A stretch of 64,000 nt of DNA from Monomorium pharaonis. Taxonomy: Eukaryota; Arthropoda; Insecta; Hymenoptera; Formicidae. A program made the translations under genes and the position numbers. Shown here piece by piece: positions 21,321 through 33,535 of the stretch. The notes beneath the pieces are model-generated. The model was not told the DNA's origin, made no database searches, and saw nothing but the letters and a program-made list of their open reading frames with translations. Location of the stretch: the NCBI RefSeq assembly GCF_013373865.1, contig NC_050473.1:18391597-18455596 (forward strand). Direction: 5' to 3'. Numbering within the stretch: the stretch's first letter is position 1; the number at the start of each line of letters is the position of its first letter.

Positions 21321-22167
21321 TAGATTTTATTTAGCACAGATACACCTCATATTGAAACATATACATGTGAGGATAAATCACGATAATTAAATTATTTATT
21401 TTATATATTTAAATCTTATAAGTTACATAAGATACATATAAACTCCCCGCGAGAGTGCAACATAAATATTAGCTGTTCGCTCAGACTGGTCTGATTTTGA
21501 TTGGGCTAATTTTGAAAATGTCACGCTCGGGATTGCGGGAGTCCATAGCGGCGCCACAATAGAATGTTTATGATATCGACAACGTATCATCATAAAGAGG
21601 ATTTTATTGTCGGGCTAATTTATGTTTACTCGTCGATGCGCGAGCGTACTTGTTCGTGACGAGTGCCAATTACTATGTCCGTGGCTCGTCCACCGATTTG
21701 TGCCCCATCGGTGTCCGCCGTGCAGCGCGCACTGCTTATTAATCGCGTTATGGTTTATCGCCTCGGTAATTGCGTCTGTCACCGACAACGCAGTATAAAA
21801 GCTTATTCCGATGTTAACATCATCGGTCGCGGGAGAAAATTATGGCGCCCGTTCGTCATGATTCGCGTAATATTGCCCCGCGTGCGAAATTACATTTCCG
21901 CAATTGTCCTCGCCGAATTGCCGGATTTATGACGTGCCTCTACGCCGTATGCAAATTATTTCGGGAAATTACTCGGATTAAGGTAATTAAACATGCCGTC
22001 AGACACGCGAGCGGGGACCACCAATTAAAAACGACGTGGCGGAGACGTTAAAAGTTAAATAAATAGTTCGCGCGAAGCGCTTTCAGCTTTTGCTCCGCCA
22101 CCATAAATTTTACAAAATATTAATTTTATAATCCGAAGACTTAAAATTTATCGCAATAACGCTACAA

Positions 22168-22570
22168 ACAGAAAAGTATTCTATTGCGAAGAAAAGCGAT
22201 TACTTAATTTTTTCTTCTAATAAGTAACAGTTATCGTTAAAAGAAATTTATTATAATTATTTTAAGATATATTTGTTACGTTAAATTAAAAAAATTCTTT
22301 ATCGTATAAAAAAGAGTTTATGCTCTTTCGAAGCATATTTTAAAATTGTATCGAAGAGAAGTCGGAGTAATATAAGCAAATCTAATATTTATTTTAATTT
22401 AATACTCTTGATTGAAATATGTATTAAATTACTAGGATTTAAAATATAAAATATGTTGAACAAATTTTTTATCCTTAACATAGATTTGCAGATATAGAAA
22501 CTTATAAAATATTTGAAATAAGTAATGATTTACTTAATTCAACTCCGATATTAATGCCGTGCGAGAATTT
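22168..22570 (+). mobile_element. AT-rich nonautonomous element, copy 3
   Basis: It begins with ACAGAAAAGTATTC at 22168 and carries TAAGTAACAGTTATCG and TATTAAATTACTAGGATTT, in the same order as the other copies. The right terminal repeat is not visible, so this copy may be truncated. Confidence 0.55.
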
Positions 22571-23109
22571 GCGCAGCAGTCAGAGGAAAATTGAAGGAAC
22601 GAAAGAATTTTGCTCACAACCATTTTGCTACATTAGTATATTATATTGTGATTTTAGTACTTTACTTTAGTACGTTAATACTAACAGAACCATCGTGAGT
22701 TGAATCAATTTGTCAACGTTGCGAGCAGCGCAGTGATGTATTAGAATTTACGTAAAATGATTACTCTCTGTCTAGAGAGTGTAAAAGCGGTTATTCCGTG
22801 ATAAACGATTGTAGAGTAATAATAAAGGATACAGTATACCAAAATACAAGTGCTTAAGCTCTTGTATTCTTCGTTCAATTTGATTGTCCCAATCAAGAAT
22901 GGCCACATAAACCTCTTTTATATACGACAAATATCCAGGGATCGCTTAACTTTTTTTTCAAACACGGGACAATAAATATTTTATTGTTGTATTTTTTTAG
23001 AGCAGCACATAGCATAAGGGGTTTTCATTAATAGTATATTTATTTTAAACATAGTAAATAATATTAGGTAAATTAAGTTTTCGATAAATGCAACGTATAG
23101 ACCGAAATA

Positions 23110-23175
23110 TACCTTAAATAATTTTTTCTGTGTATACAGAAGTTTATTTTAAGTAAATGTTACTTTCGGGTAAAT
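23110..23175 (+). repeat. Fragment of the AT-rich element family
   Basis: A short stretch holds ACAGAAGTTTATTTTAAG followed by TAAATGTTAC, matching the inner right part of copies 2 and 3. The rest of the element is not recognisable here. Confidence 0.45.
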
Positions 23176-24369
23176 AACGAGTGTATTTTAATACTATTAT
23201 CAAGAAAGAGAATTCTGTGCAAACACAACCGTCGCCTAAAAGGAGAAAACTGAAAACTGAGGGATCGTTTTTCCTTATCGCGGGGATGACATTTTTTTGA
23301 ACGAACGGGGGAGAGAGAGGCGATTTATTTACGAGGTACAAAAGACAGTTTTGTCAGACGCGTTGTCGACGCGATTCGCGATTCGCCAGGCTTTGGCAGG
23401 CATCGGCCCTTTGAAAGCTCACTTTCTGTAACTGCTTTTCATCGCGAGCTTCCACCGCGGGCTCCATTGTCGCGGGTACTTTGAACTCTCTATTCGTAAC
23501 GCGGACGGCATTGTTGCGTGCGTACCCGTGTCGAACCGGGAATGAATTCGGTCATTGTTGTGTGACGTGTTCATGTTAATGGAACTTTCGCACGCAACGA
23601 CAAATTATTATCTGGTAATGCGCCAGACTGCTGCTAATTCCGAATTCGAATTCGAGGCGCGACAAATGCAAGTCTAGCGACGCAACGCGTTCCGCGATCG
23701 ATGTGTTTATCTGCGAGTCGCTTGGAGGAAACAAAAAAAAAAAGAAATTACTGCCGATCGAACACGATCGCGCGGCCTTGTGAAACATCGCGGGAGATCC
23801 ACGCTGGTACATCTTACAATTGTGCAACGCTCTCCCGCGTAATTAACGTAATTACGCGGCGATACATGGCGGACGCGTACTGCGCTCCAACGCGTTAATC
23901 GCCGCGCGATACGTCATTGGAATAATAAATTAATTGAGCGTTCGAGCAGTTGCGTGCAGGCCGCCTTTATCCTCGGTCCTTATATGGACATGTAATCACG
24001 CGAGCGAATACGTTTTGTTCCATGAATATACTCTTTTTTTTTTTGCGCGCAGCCGTACGTTACGAAGGGAATCAGGGTTCTCCTCTCGTCACACGTGTTT
24101 ACTATTAAAAAAAAGATAAAGATTCGTTATAAGCGTGTATATGAAAGGCTGTAAATTTTCCGAAACGAACTTTTCAAGCGGTTTATTGCGCCAGTAAATC
24201 TCTCCTCAAGGAAGATAACGGAACGTGAGGGTGGCCGGTAAAAATAAATTCACCCTCGCGAGCATGCGATTTAATCTCTTGGCACTCTCTTAAAAGAAAA
24301 AAAAAGGGGGGGAGGCCGTAAAATGGCAATTGGAATCGAGTAATCACGAAGCGACTTTTATTCCGTGCT

Positions 24370-25310
24370 GATTCGATCGCGCCCCGTGTCTGAATGGGAG
24401 CCGGATTATCGGTCATGCGAGAGAACATCCCTCTCTCGTCGACGAAAGGAAAGAAAGGTAATCTTACCCGGGAGGGACAGCTCTCCTCCCCCCAAGTCCC
24501 TCTCGTCCGTCGCGAGCACCCTCCGGCGAGATTGCGGCTTGCGAGGAAGGCCGAGTCGAAGGGAGGCCTTCCCGGGTGGTGGTGATGGTGCTGGCGGTTG
24601 GTCCCGAAGGGCTGCTCGATTCTATGTCCCGCGTCCCCCGTCGGTCGGTCGGTCGGTCGGTCGGTCGGTCTCGCGCGCGAGAAAGAGGCGTGCGAGCGTA
24701 CACGCCGAAATCACGCGTGCGGCGCGAATGGCATCCGTAATCAAACTGACGGTCGAAATCAGCGGAAAGCGTGGAAATAATGGACACCTGTACACCTGGG
24801 TAGCGGGGAGAGAGAAAAGCGAGACGACACAACGAGATACGACAGAGAGCAAATCGTGCGTCGTTCCCGATGAGCGCGGCGGCAGCGGCGGGCCGTAGGG
24901 GGCCCAACGCGTAGAGGGCGCGGGGGCGGATAGAGACGAGAGGGGGAGGGGAAGGGTCCCCCACGTCCGACGTGTCTCTCTGGCCTTGCGCGCGCCGGAA
25001 GCGGACCCATTGTGTGTCCGGTTTCCGTGGGGCCATCCGGGAAAACGGGTGACGCAGAAGGGAGAGGGGAGAGAGAGGGAGGGGGGGGGGCCCGTCGGCA
25101 AACCGACAGCAGCCGGGCTCGTTCTCGTCATCGAGGCCGACTCGATGGAGGCGGAATCATGGATTAGAGACTCCCAGCCGAGGTCAACCAGGACGAGATC
25201 GCGCCGTCATCGCCGACGGCCGGGAGTCAACGAGCCGCTCAACGATCGGCTGGATAAAGCGCGGGGGGTGGTCAGGGGTTCCGATATACCCTTCGGGGGT
25301 TCGTAATCTT
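24370..25310. other. GC-rich island between the two head-to-head genes
   Basis: Composition shifts sharply to GC with many CpG, poly-G and GA-rich runs (for example the G run at 25081-25090). Long overlapping ORFs exist on both strands but are Arg/Pro/Ser-rich products of composition. It may be the promoter and untranslated first exon of the nompA-like gene: a minus-strand donor CGG|GTAAGAT lies at 24468/24467. This is inference; no coding content is supported. Confidence 0.4.
24640..24670 (+). repeat. GGTC tetranucleotide microsatellite
   Basis: About seven to eight perfect units of TCGG (GGTC) lie inside the GC-rich island. Confidence 0.85.
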
Positions 25311-27470
25311 TTTTTGTCCGTCATGTTAGATTAGCCCGGCGTCGAGAATTATTCTTTTCGTATACAAAGATCGCGCATAATCATATGTATGATTATGTAT
25401 AGGTGATTCTTTTCTCGCTTTCCTTCATACTTAACTTTTTTGTAAGAGAAACGATGCTGAAATTATTCTTGCACAAGTTTTCGCCTTTTTAAGATTATTA
25501 CTTTTTTTAACGCCAAACAAAAATTTGATAAAGGAATTGAACATATAATTATGTATATATGTTCTTATATTTAAAAAATTTTAGGTACTTGTTTAGGATA
25601 TATTCGTGGTTTTAAATATTGTTACGAGGGAATCAACAACGGTAACATTATTACGTGTATTAAAGCAGCATTTTTGCCGAAAGTGAAAATCTTGTTTCCT
25701 TTGAAATGTATAAAAGTTTTCTGTCGTCTGTGAAATGTCAAACATAAGAGGAAAATAAACGTGGGAAATATTTTATAATGAATTAAGAGAGTTAATATGA
25801 GATAATAGATGAAATTCGGTAATAACGGTACATGTCAGCCTTTTGTAAATTATGGTCCTAATAATGATCTCGAGATCTTTTCCCTTCCTCTCTTTACGTC
25901 GGGACGTCCTTTCTTGCGTCGCCACAAAGAGCATTATACTTAAGAGATATCTCTTTCTCTTGAGACAGCAAATAACGTCGCTTCCGCGGAGTCTGAAATG
26001 CAAAAGGGAGATGGGAAGATAAAGGAACGTGATAAATCTCTCTCGCCGACCGTCTGATAATATGTTTTTTTTTTCCTGATATTCTTTTATATCATAATAG
26101 TAACGGATGTATATGTAGACAGATAATTCGTTTTCTTTGTAAGCACGTTGTATAAATGCTATTATATAATAACTAGTGCAAAAAGGAAAGCTTTCGGGAG
26201 CATGACAACACAGCTTTTTGTCACAAATGTGAATGTTAAACTCGTAGCTAAAGAAAGTTAAATGAATATGGAAAAGTTACTTAGCTGTGTTACGAATAAA
26301 GAGACAGGGAATAAAATTTTGACGTAAGTAATAAAAAGTATAAGAACACTTTTATGAGAAAATATTTTTATTAGTAAGATAATTTGATTGTAATCTTCTC
26401 AATTTTAAAATCTCAAAATTTTGTTTGACGAAAATTATAGCAACTTTTTAATAATTTTATACCAAATTATTATTGACTATCCATGGACACGTGTTCTAAT
26501 ATTTATTAGAGTATCAATTTTTAGGAGTTCTCTTATGTATTTGTAATTATTACAACTTTATATCGTTTATAACTCAATATTATAATAATACAGTTAATAT
26601 ACGTCTGTTAATTAAAATGTGTCATGTAAATAAATTGAGGTGTAAAACAACGAAATCATTTTCACCAACACTTTCATTTCCACAGCAGTCTCATGAATGT
26701 TTTTCATTTAATTCCCATCACGCGTTGGCTCACGGATATAAAATAAATGACAAGTACGCATACAGAAATTAAAGTTATTTGTTTTAAAATTGAGATAGAA
26801 GAATTATACACCTAATATGACTCGAGAAATACTTGGGAGATTATAAGGATTTAAAAATTAATGTTTGGAACATTGCAGAAAATGAGCGTAAAATAATTTA
26901 AAAATTATGGACTTTTAAGTTGTTTATAAAAAAAGAAAATTTCAATGAAAATCGATTGTATCAAAGTATCTATTTACAAGTAATATTACAAAATAGTACA
27001 GTAATAATAAGTTAACTATTCGACCGATAAAATTTCAAATGTAAAGATAAAATATTGCCTATTCCGATATGCATATATTTCTCGCTTATATCAAAGTTAT
27101 AATTATATACTTAAAACATCAAATTGAAAATTTTGTTTTCTGTATAATATCATTGTAAACGTGTCAGATATATTGTATGATATATATAATTACAAAATGT
27201 GAAGCAGTATTATAAAAACTACTAAAACATCTGATAGAAGACGTTTTTCAGTTTAGGATTACAAAAATTTATTTTCACTTTTCATTCAAGAGATATCTAT
27301 AAAAATGTGATAAATAATATGCCAGTAGCTTTTTAAAAATTAATAATAATAATAATAATAACCATTATAACATTATTATATTTACAATTATTATTACTGC
27401 AACAATCTATTATTAATATCATGATTATCCTGGAATCTAACGAATTATAATCGTCGAAAGCCTTATGCCG
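25311..27470. other. AT-rich intergenic DNA upstream of Patj
   Basis: No gene is visible. The stretch is AT-rich with a (TAA)n run at about 27342-27360. A near-palindromic homeodomain-like motif at 25376-25397 is the only distinct site noted. The sequence turns GC-rich again at about 27470, where the Patj promoter begins. Confidence 0.5.
25376..25397. promoter_or_regulatory. Near-perfect palindrome with paired TAATC/GATTA cores
   Basis: CATAATCATA and TATGATTATG flank a TG centre. Opposed GATTA/TAATC cores are typical of paired homeodomain binding. It lies just beyond the GC-rich island. Chance occurrence in AT-rich DNA cannot be excluded. Confidence 0.25.
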
Positions 27471-27479
27471 CTCCGAGCT

Positions 27480-27765
27480 CGCGTTTGAAAATGGCGGCGC
27501 TATACCACGTGATCGCCGACCGAACGGAATGCGTGCCCGCGCTCCGAATTCTCGATGTTGCGTGTGGTATACGTGAGGCAGGAGCTCGATAACGCGATAT
27601 ATAGTTCGGTCAAGTCAGCTGACACCAAGATGCAATCGCCCGTCGCTCTCGGACTGTAATGCGACGATCGCTTCTTCGTTATCGCGTAATAGAGAGACCG
27701 TAGGAACGCGTCGAAAATCGTATTCGCGAATTCTCTCCACTCCCGCGCGAGGTGAGCCGAGTGAG
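27480..27765 (+). promoter_or_regulatory. Patj promoter and untranslated first exon
   Basis: GC-rich DNA starts abruptly after an AT-rich tract. GAAAATGGCGGC at 27487-27498 resembles the YY1/Pho-type promoter motif, a CACGTG E-box is at 27506-27511, and GATATATAG at 27596-27604 is TATA-like. A 10-codon upstream ORF (ATG at 27630, TAA ending at 27659) lies in the presumed leader. A good donor (GAG|GTGAGT) ends the exon at 27765; another at 27750 is possible. The second exon starts at 27975 after TTTCAG, leaving 62 nt before the Patj ATG. Confidence 0.5.
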
Positions 27766-28036
27766 GTGAGTAATATTGAAATTCCCCGGGACGATCCCGC
27801 GGCTCCGTAGCTTCCGAATCGATATTCGCGTGCCCGCGGCTTAATGACAGTTTATCATTATCATCGCCCGTCGAGGAAACGTATCTTGACTCGCCAGCGT
27901 TCCGTCAGCGTTTTGAGGTTAAGGGGAACGTGACGTTCGCGCGAAATGTCATCTCTCTATATTCTCTGTTTCAGTTGGGTGCGCGAGGAGCTCGTGTGAA
28001 TTTGGCTACTGACCAGAGAGCAAAGGATTACTCACT

Positions 28037-29213
28037 ATGCCGCTCAGCGCAGGTATTGTCCGACATACAGAAAACTGTAACGAATATTGATTCGTGCTTT
28101 GTACTATCGATTTTCCTTTTATCTTATTTTATTTCCGATTAACGTTTCGCCGTGCCGCTTGTGCTCGCAGACATATCTACGGCGCTCCACCTGCTGGAGC
28201 ACGTGCAGGAACGAGTGGAGGACTGCGACGACCCCAAGTTGCAGATGCACACGTCGCAGGACCTCAAGTCGCTGATCTCACTGCTGGAGGACCCAGTGTT
28301 CCGCAGCATAGTCACGATTCAGGACTCCCTGATTGAGCTGAACACACAGTTAACGCATCACCCGTCCATCCTGCCGGGTGACTTTGACATCAACATCAGC
28401 GGGCAACTCGAGCTCTCGGTGCCGAGTACTCCGGTGCAGCCACTTGGACCGAACATATATCAGGATCTGTATCAGCAGGACAGCAGTGAGCTGGAGGACC
28501 AGAGGGTCCCTGTTGCCCCGTTGCTGCACAGCAGCAGCGAGGACACGAGCGCACAGGTAATTTTTTTACATTAGTTGATCGTAGATGAGAATCGGCCATG
28601 TACTTTTTATGTACCTGAAAGATCTACTTTGTTATAGGTCACCAGTCCCAGTCTCGTCTCGGAAGTTATGGGAATGCCGCCTATAACCACGCCCACTTAC
28701 GCGAAGGAGTTTAAAAAAGTCATCGAAGCCGCGGCGAAGGGACGACAGATATTTACAGTGCAGGTGAGCTCTCTGCATTTTTCATATGACATAAAACTTT
28801 ACAGCACATCTTGCCTCAGGGGTCTCCCTTTTATATTTTGTTACGATTTCTGCGTTCATCTTTCACGCGAAGAAAAAAAATACAATATAATTATGTGCAG
28901 TGTTAATTACTGTAGAATACAATATAATTATTTTTAAAGTCAAATAGTAAAAATTATATTCAGTGTCAAGATCTGCTGTAGACCTGTAGATAATTTTACG
29001 TTCAAAACATTCATCGGTTGCATAATTAACTTACACTTAGCGGATATTAATTATTTTTAAATATCGTGCTGATCGAGACGACTTTGTGTTCCTCCAGCTG
29101 TACAAACCGGAGGGTACCAGCTTGGGATTCAGCGTGGTCGGGCTTCGGAGCAAGGACAAGGGCGAGCTCGGCATATTCCTGCAGGAGATACAACCGAACG
29201 GCATCGCCGGCTG
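28037..29213 (+). CDS. Patj: Patj, 5' part: L27 domain and first half of PDZ1 (4 exons; continues beyond)
   Basis: Coding exons are 28037-28052, 28171-28556, 28638-28763 and 29098-29213. Phases are 1, 0, 0 and 2, all GT-AG. The protein starts MPLSADIST. Residues about 5-66 form an L27 domain (ALHLLEHVQERV, then LISLLEDPVFRSIV and LIELNTQL), followed by a disordered Ser/Pro/Gln linker. From residue 170 a PDZ domain begins: IFTVQLYKPEGTSLGFSVVG has the GLGF-like carboxylate loop (SLGF), then GIFLQEIQPNGIAG. Patj is the Crumbs-complex scaffold; its L27 binds Stardust/Pals1 and its PDZ domains bind partners at the apical junction. The remaining part of PDZ1 and the other PDZ domains are not in the window. 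The MPLSADI start, L27 and PDZ order fit Patj better than any other L27-PDZ protein. The start is the first ATG in its exon. Confidence 0.9.
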
Positions 29214-29465
29214 GTGAGTCGCCAACTAGTTTTCTAATTTTTTTTACTTCAACGTTTTTGCCTGCACGCTTCCAAGATCGTAGCTGGCCTTGCAAGAGTT
29301 TGTTATAGTTTATACATTTATAAGTACCGAGGTATCGCTATTATTTTGATAATAGCGGCTGTATACTCCTTTCTTTCTTTATCGAGAGATCAGACGATTC
29401 GAAAATCGATATACGTTTTCGCTTTATTGGCATTAGGGATTTGGGTAAAAGTTTGGCGCTGATGT

Positions 29466-29513
<48 letters not shown>

Positions 29514-29940
29514 GTGTTGATAGAAAGGCAATCAGATAGCGAGTATCAGATAGTAGTAGTCGTCGCTTAAGAAGATTGTACCGCGATAAGGGTTTCGAGG
29601 CGGAAAATAGGGATGATCCGCGAGTGGGCGAGATATCAGGTGATCCAATAACTTCGCTTTACCGCAGTGCGGTCGAACGGGCATTTCGCGGTGGAACCGA
29701 ACGCGGGAAATCTGCTCTTTTTATTTTCTCTCTCTTTCTCTTTTAAGTCAGGCACATTTTCCATTTTATTGCGCAATACATATTTCGAATATTACCCCGC
29801 GCCTTCGTTCGAGCTTCATTTTAGTTAGAAAGTCGGACAATCTGCCGTATCAATTACAACTTTTTACCGTTACAACGGTATCGTGCCGTTATCGAGTTTG
29901 CAAATCTCGCCGGAAATTCGCTGTTAATGCATGAACCCGC
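29214..29940 (+). other. Start of the very long Patj intron
   Basis: It opens with GTGAGT; reading through gives an immediate in-frame TGA. No exon is seen. The stretch includes a long TA microsatellite and moderately GC-rich DNA with GATA- and TAAT-type motifs only at chance density. Confidence 0.6.
29469..29510. repeat. (TA)21 microsatellite
   Basis: Twenty-one uninterrupted TA units are present and are likely length-polymorphic. Confidence 0.95.
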
Positions 29941-30900
29941 CGACGACCTGCGAAACGCGATCCCCTTTTAGTCGGGCGAGTGCGAAACGCGATTCCCCGA
30001 TTGCTCTTGGGGAGCGAAAACGAGAGGGCGGGACAGGGAGAGAGAGAGAGAGAACGAAAGAGAGGGGGAGGGAGGGAGAAGGTGAATCAAAGCTCCACAG
30101 GCAGTCTAATCTACATCACTCGAAACGCTACGACGACGACGACTACGACGACGACGACGACGCGATTCGTCGCGCAACACGAACGAACGAGCGACCGCAA
30201 GCTATCATTTCCGGATCACGCGTTTCTCTCCCCGGCACACCCTTGTGCCGATCGTGTGCCGTCCGTCACACGCATGCCCGTTACCCTCCATCCGGAAGCT
30301 TCGCCGCCACCGCCGCCGACGCCGCCGCCGTCGCCGTCGCCGTCGAGAAAACGCCGCCTTTGAAAAAGAGCCCTCCCACCCTGCGGCCGACCAGTCTTCG
30401 ACGAACCTTCGTCGGCCGAGGGTCGCGGGGCGAGCGAGCACCAACCTCCTCCTCCTACGCGCTCTTATCACGCGGCGCGGGGACACACGCACCCCGCGCG
30501 AGAGCGCCCGCAAATATTCGCGCAATATATTCGTAGGTATCCGCTCGTATCCGCGAGAGTGTGTGTGCGCGGTGTGCGCTCCTCCCCGTTTTTCACGCTT
30601 CCCCCCCCCCCCGCCGCGCGCTTTCCCCATCCCCCTTCCTCCCCCGCCGCGAGAGTTTCGCAGTGCGCGTTTTCCCCGTGCGTGTCCCGGTGCCGTCGTC
30701 CAAAAGACGCGGCTCCGCCGACTTTCCCGTACGCTTGTCACTTCCTCCCTTCCCCTCTAATTAAGCGCCACGTTCGCGGGCGGCCGGGGAAGGAGGGAGG
30801 GGAAAAAGAAGAGGGGAAAACGTGTTGGGATCACGTTTCTTCCGCGGGCGACATGCGAGCCGCACGCTTCACGCGATGCGCCCGTTAATTAAGCCGCGGG
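29941..30900. other. CpG- and GA-rich block in the Patj intron
   Basis: The block contains GAGAGA runs (30038-30055), an ACG/CGA trinucleotide array (30129-30163), CCGCCG runs (30301-30335) and a C run (30600-30612). Several long ORFs on both strands are only Arg-, Ser- or Pro-rich and do not resemble proteins. It may be an enhancer or alternative promoter, with GAGA motifs, but there is no direct support. Confidence 0.4.
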
Positions 30901-32880
30901 CGGCTCTCCCTCGATGGCGAAGGGGGATGACTTCGCGCACGGGGGTGTGTTACGCGCACGGGGGTGGTGAGTGAGAGAACAATGGAACAATGCCGACGTC
31001 GTGACGTTGTGACCAGCTCACGTGGTGCGTACGTACGTGCGTGCGTTGAGAGAAGCGTGTACCGCCTTGTGCTCAGCCCCGATACGGGGCTTTTTCGCCG
31101 TAACGTACAAGCGATGATGCGCGACGCGCGGAAAACAGATGCGGGTCGTACGCTGACGAGGAAACAACGCTTATTTTATTGAGAGACGAGAGAGTAAATC
31201 CAAACTCCGTTTGGTATACTTTAATTCAGACTTCGTCCTTCGAGTTTCGAGTAAGATCGCCTGGCGGTGCTTTTGTGGTGCCCATGCTTAGAAATTCACT
31301 TCTCACCCTACTTTCCGAAATTGCCCTCTGTGTCCCTGTTCAGAACTTCGAGCGTAACTGGCCCGGCCTTAAACATCCACCGTCGTCATCAGAGTTATTG
31401 TGAGCAGTTTTGAAAGGAAGTGATGAGAGGCAGATTTTCCCCTCCAATTTCCCCCCTCGAAGGGTGGTCCCGTTAAGAGATATAACGCAAGGAAAAAGAA
31501 GGGGAGATGCCATTGAAGCGAGTCCCGGTGCCTCTCAATAATATTCTCGTGTCGACTATCAAGAAACTGAAAGTTTTTTTCAGTTCTGCCTGCCGAATTG
31601 AAGCCTTAAAGCGCAATCTCGAAGCGGAGCTAAGAAACGATTCTCTCGAATTTAAGTTGATTGCCAAATCTAATTAAACGAGCCGCTGGTAAGCAGCTTA
31701 AAAAGACCTCGAGGAAAACTTATTGCGAGTAGCGAGGAAAACGAAGCGTCACCCCGGCCAGACTTGAATATTGCACCGGTTGACTATTTAAGTACCGCCC
31801 GACCTTATTCCAAACAAGGATAAAATATTTATTAAAGACAAATGATGGGTCGACCTCTCGTGAATAAAATAAGTAGCGTTCACCCGTGTTACTCCGTCTA
31901 TCTCCCACGTATAGAGCCACGTCGGGAGACATACACACGTAATCCGCGGTTATGCATTATTAACGACGGCTATATATGATTAACGGCGATGCATTATTAA
32001 ACGATCGCGAACGAAGAAAAGGGGGGAGGGGAGAGGGTGGTAGTTGCGATCAAATCGCCGCGGTCAATCGGCGAAATTGGTTTTCGCTCCGAGTTCGCGG
32101 TTTTACGCCGAGGTTTTCGCTCAGGTTCGTCGGGGGCAACTTCGTTCCTCGACCTTCTCCACGTCACCGTTACGCTCTCCTCGCGCGAGAACCGAGGGGG
32201 AGGAGGGGGGAGGGGAGGGTTCGTAGCACGCTAACGAACGTGGCGGTGCAAAATTGCGTTTTTATCGACTCGCTACTCCTCGCGGAACGAGGAGGACAGC
32301 GCGCGCGGCGCACACAGACCGCTCTCTCGCGAAGGGCGAAACTGGGTTAGATCGTCGGCCTCGGGAGTAGGCCTCATCGATCCCGGATTTGAATTCAACG
32401 TTGAAATTATTCTAGCCCGCGATGCGCGTATTATTCATGCCCCCGAGACTGGCCGGCGCGGCGGATCGCGCGACGTAGACGCGCGAGATTAAAATCGCGG
32501 GGGGGGGGGCCGACTTTTTTCCCACCTCTCCCCTTCCCCCCGATCCCGCGGGAGGGTGGCGAGAGGGAGACCGTAGCGCGAAGCGCCTCCCTCCGGTCGA
32601 GGAGAACCTCGTGCCGCCGAATTTGTCGCCCCGCTAACAACACCGGGTGGCGTACACGTGACGTTGTATCCAACGCCGTTCATAAATTAATACACCGTCC
32701 GGCGATATCACACCCGCGTATGCATTGATAATGAGGAGTAACGGCGTACAACGGCGCTGGCGGCACCCCGGGTGGCATACACACGGCCTTATAGCCTTCG
32801 CATCCCTTAACGCTCGGGGAAAAGAATCTTACGGGCGTCGTTGGCCGTTGTAACGCTATTGAAATTTACGTAAAAAGGAG
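30901..32880. other. Mixed GC-rich intronic DNA
   Basis: No exon is recognised. 31970-32700 is GC-rich with G and C runs (for example 32500-32510). Homeodomain-type TTAATTA and TAATTAA motifs occur at 30755-30895 and around 31665. Nothing further is supported. Confidence 0.4.
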
Positions 32881-32929
32881 ATCTTTGCTCGGGTATCTAT
32901 AAAAATTTTTAAGTTAGAAAATAAAAATA

Positions 32930-32955
32930 TTTTTTTTTTTTTTTTTTTTTTTTTT
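32930..32955. repeat. Poly(T) run of 26
   Basis: Twenty-six consecutive T residues lie at an AT-rich border. No poly(A)-tailed element body is evident beside it. Confidence 0.9.
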
Positions 32956-33319
32956 GGCTCGCCAGAACAATTATGCGGAAAAACGCAAAAACGTGATGGA
33001 AATATTGCGAAAAGTTTTGCCGTTTTTTTTTTAGCCAGCAGTTTGAGTGTCCTACATAATTTTGATGGTCCAATCAAGAGTATCAGTCCGAACTGTAGTT
33101 AGCTAAATTTTTAGGTAAAATTCACCAAAAAATCGTTCTCTTCGTGTAAAAACTGCAGGTTTTTTGGGCACTTGTTTTTTTCTTTTCGATATTGAAACAA
33201 CCAGCGACAAAAAATTTTAATTGTAATTACATTTGAATTTTGACGCAACTGCAAAGAATGAAACAACGAAACGAACATTTGATTTATAATGATGTATGCA
33301 ACAAAAATGATAATATGTA

Positions 33320-33535
33320 GATTATAATGTACTTTTGCACGAATATTTATTAGAGTTTCACTAGTATGTGTAAAAAATGTGATTTAATTAATTAATAAAA
33401 ATCAAGAGCAAACAAGAGAAAATAAATAACTTTTAAATCAATAAGAGAATTGTGCTCAAATTTTAGAGATACTCAAATTTATGATATATTTTTATATTTT
33501 TACTAATAATTTGAGATGTAACACATGCATTTTTA
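33320..33535. repeat. AT-rich dispersed repeat, copy A
   Basis: It shares ordered blocks with 52305-52560: GAATATTTATTAGAGTTT, ACTAGTATGTGTAAA, AATCAAGAGCAAACAAGAG and AAATCAATAAGAGAATT, with about three-quarters identity by eye. No ORF and no terminal repeats were found. It is probably a fossil element. Confidence 0.5.

Larger units (their letters stand above)
19332..24369. other. Intergenic DNA upstream of the nompA-like gene
   Basis: No coding exon is visible. It must contain, or be crossed by, the first intron of the nompA-like transcript, because the start-codon exon has a splice acceptor. It holds the two AT-rich element copies and the fragment listed separately. 20030-20560 and 23340-24100 are less AT-rich and could carry regulatory sequence. 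A minus-strand donor-like GTAAGT lies near 20575. Confidence 0.5.

Noticed and set aside
24464..25131. Overlapping long ORFs on the minus strand in the GC-rich island
   Set aside because: They overlap in several frames, are Arg/Pro/Ser-rich, have no domain and coincide with simple repeats; long ORFs are expected in GC-rich DNA.
28001..28336. Alternative frames across Patj exons 1-2
   Set aside because: Only the frame beginning at 28037 and spliced to 28171 gives the L27 domain and continues in phase into exons 3 and 4.
29931..30760. Long ORFs of up to 201 residues on both strands
   Set aside because: They consist of Arg-, Thr-, Ala- and Pro-runs encoded by CGA, ACG and CCG repeats. No family resemblance and no splice context support them.
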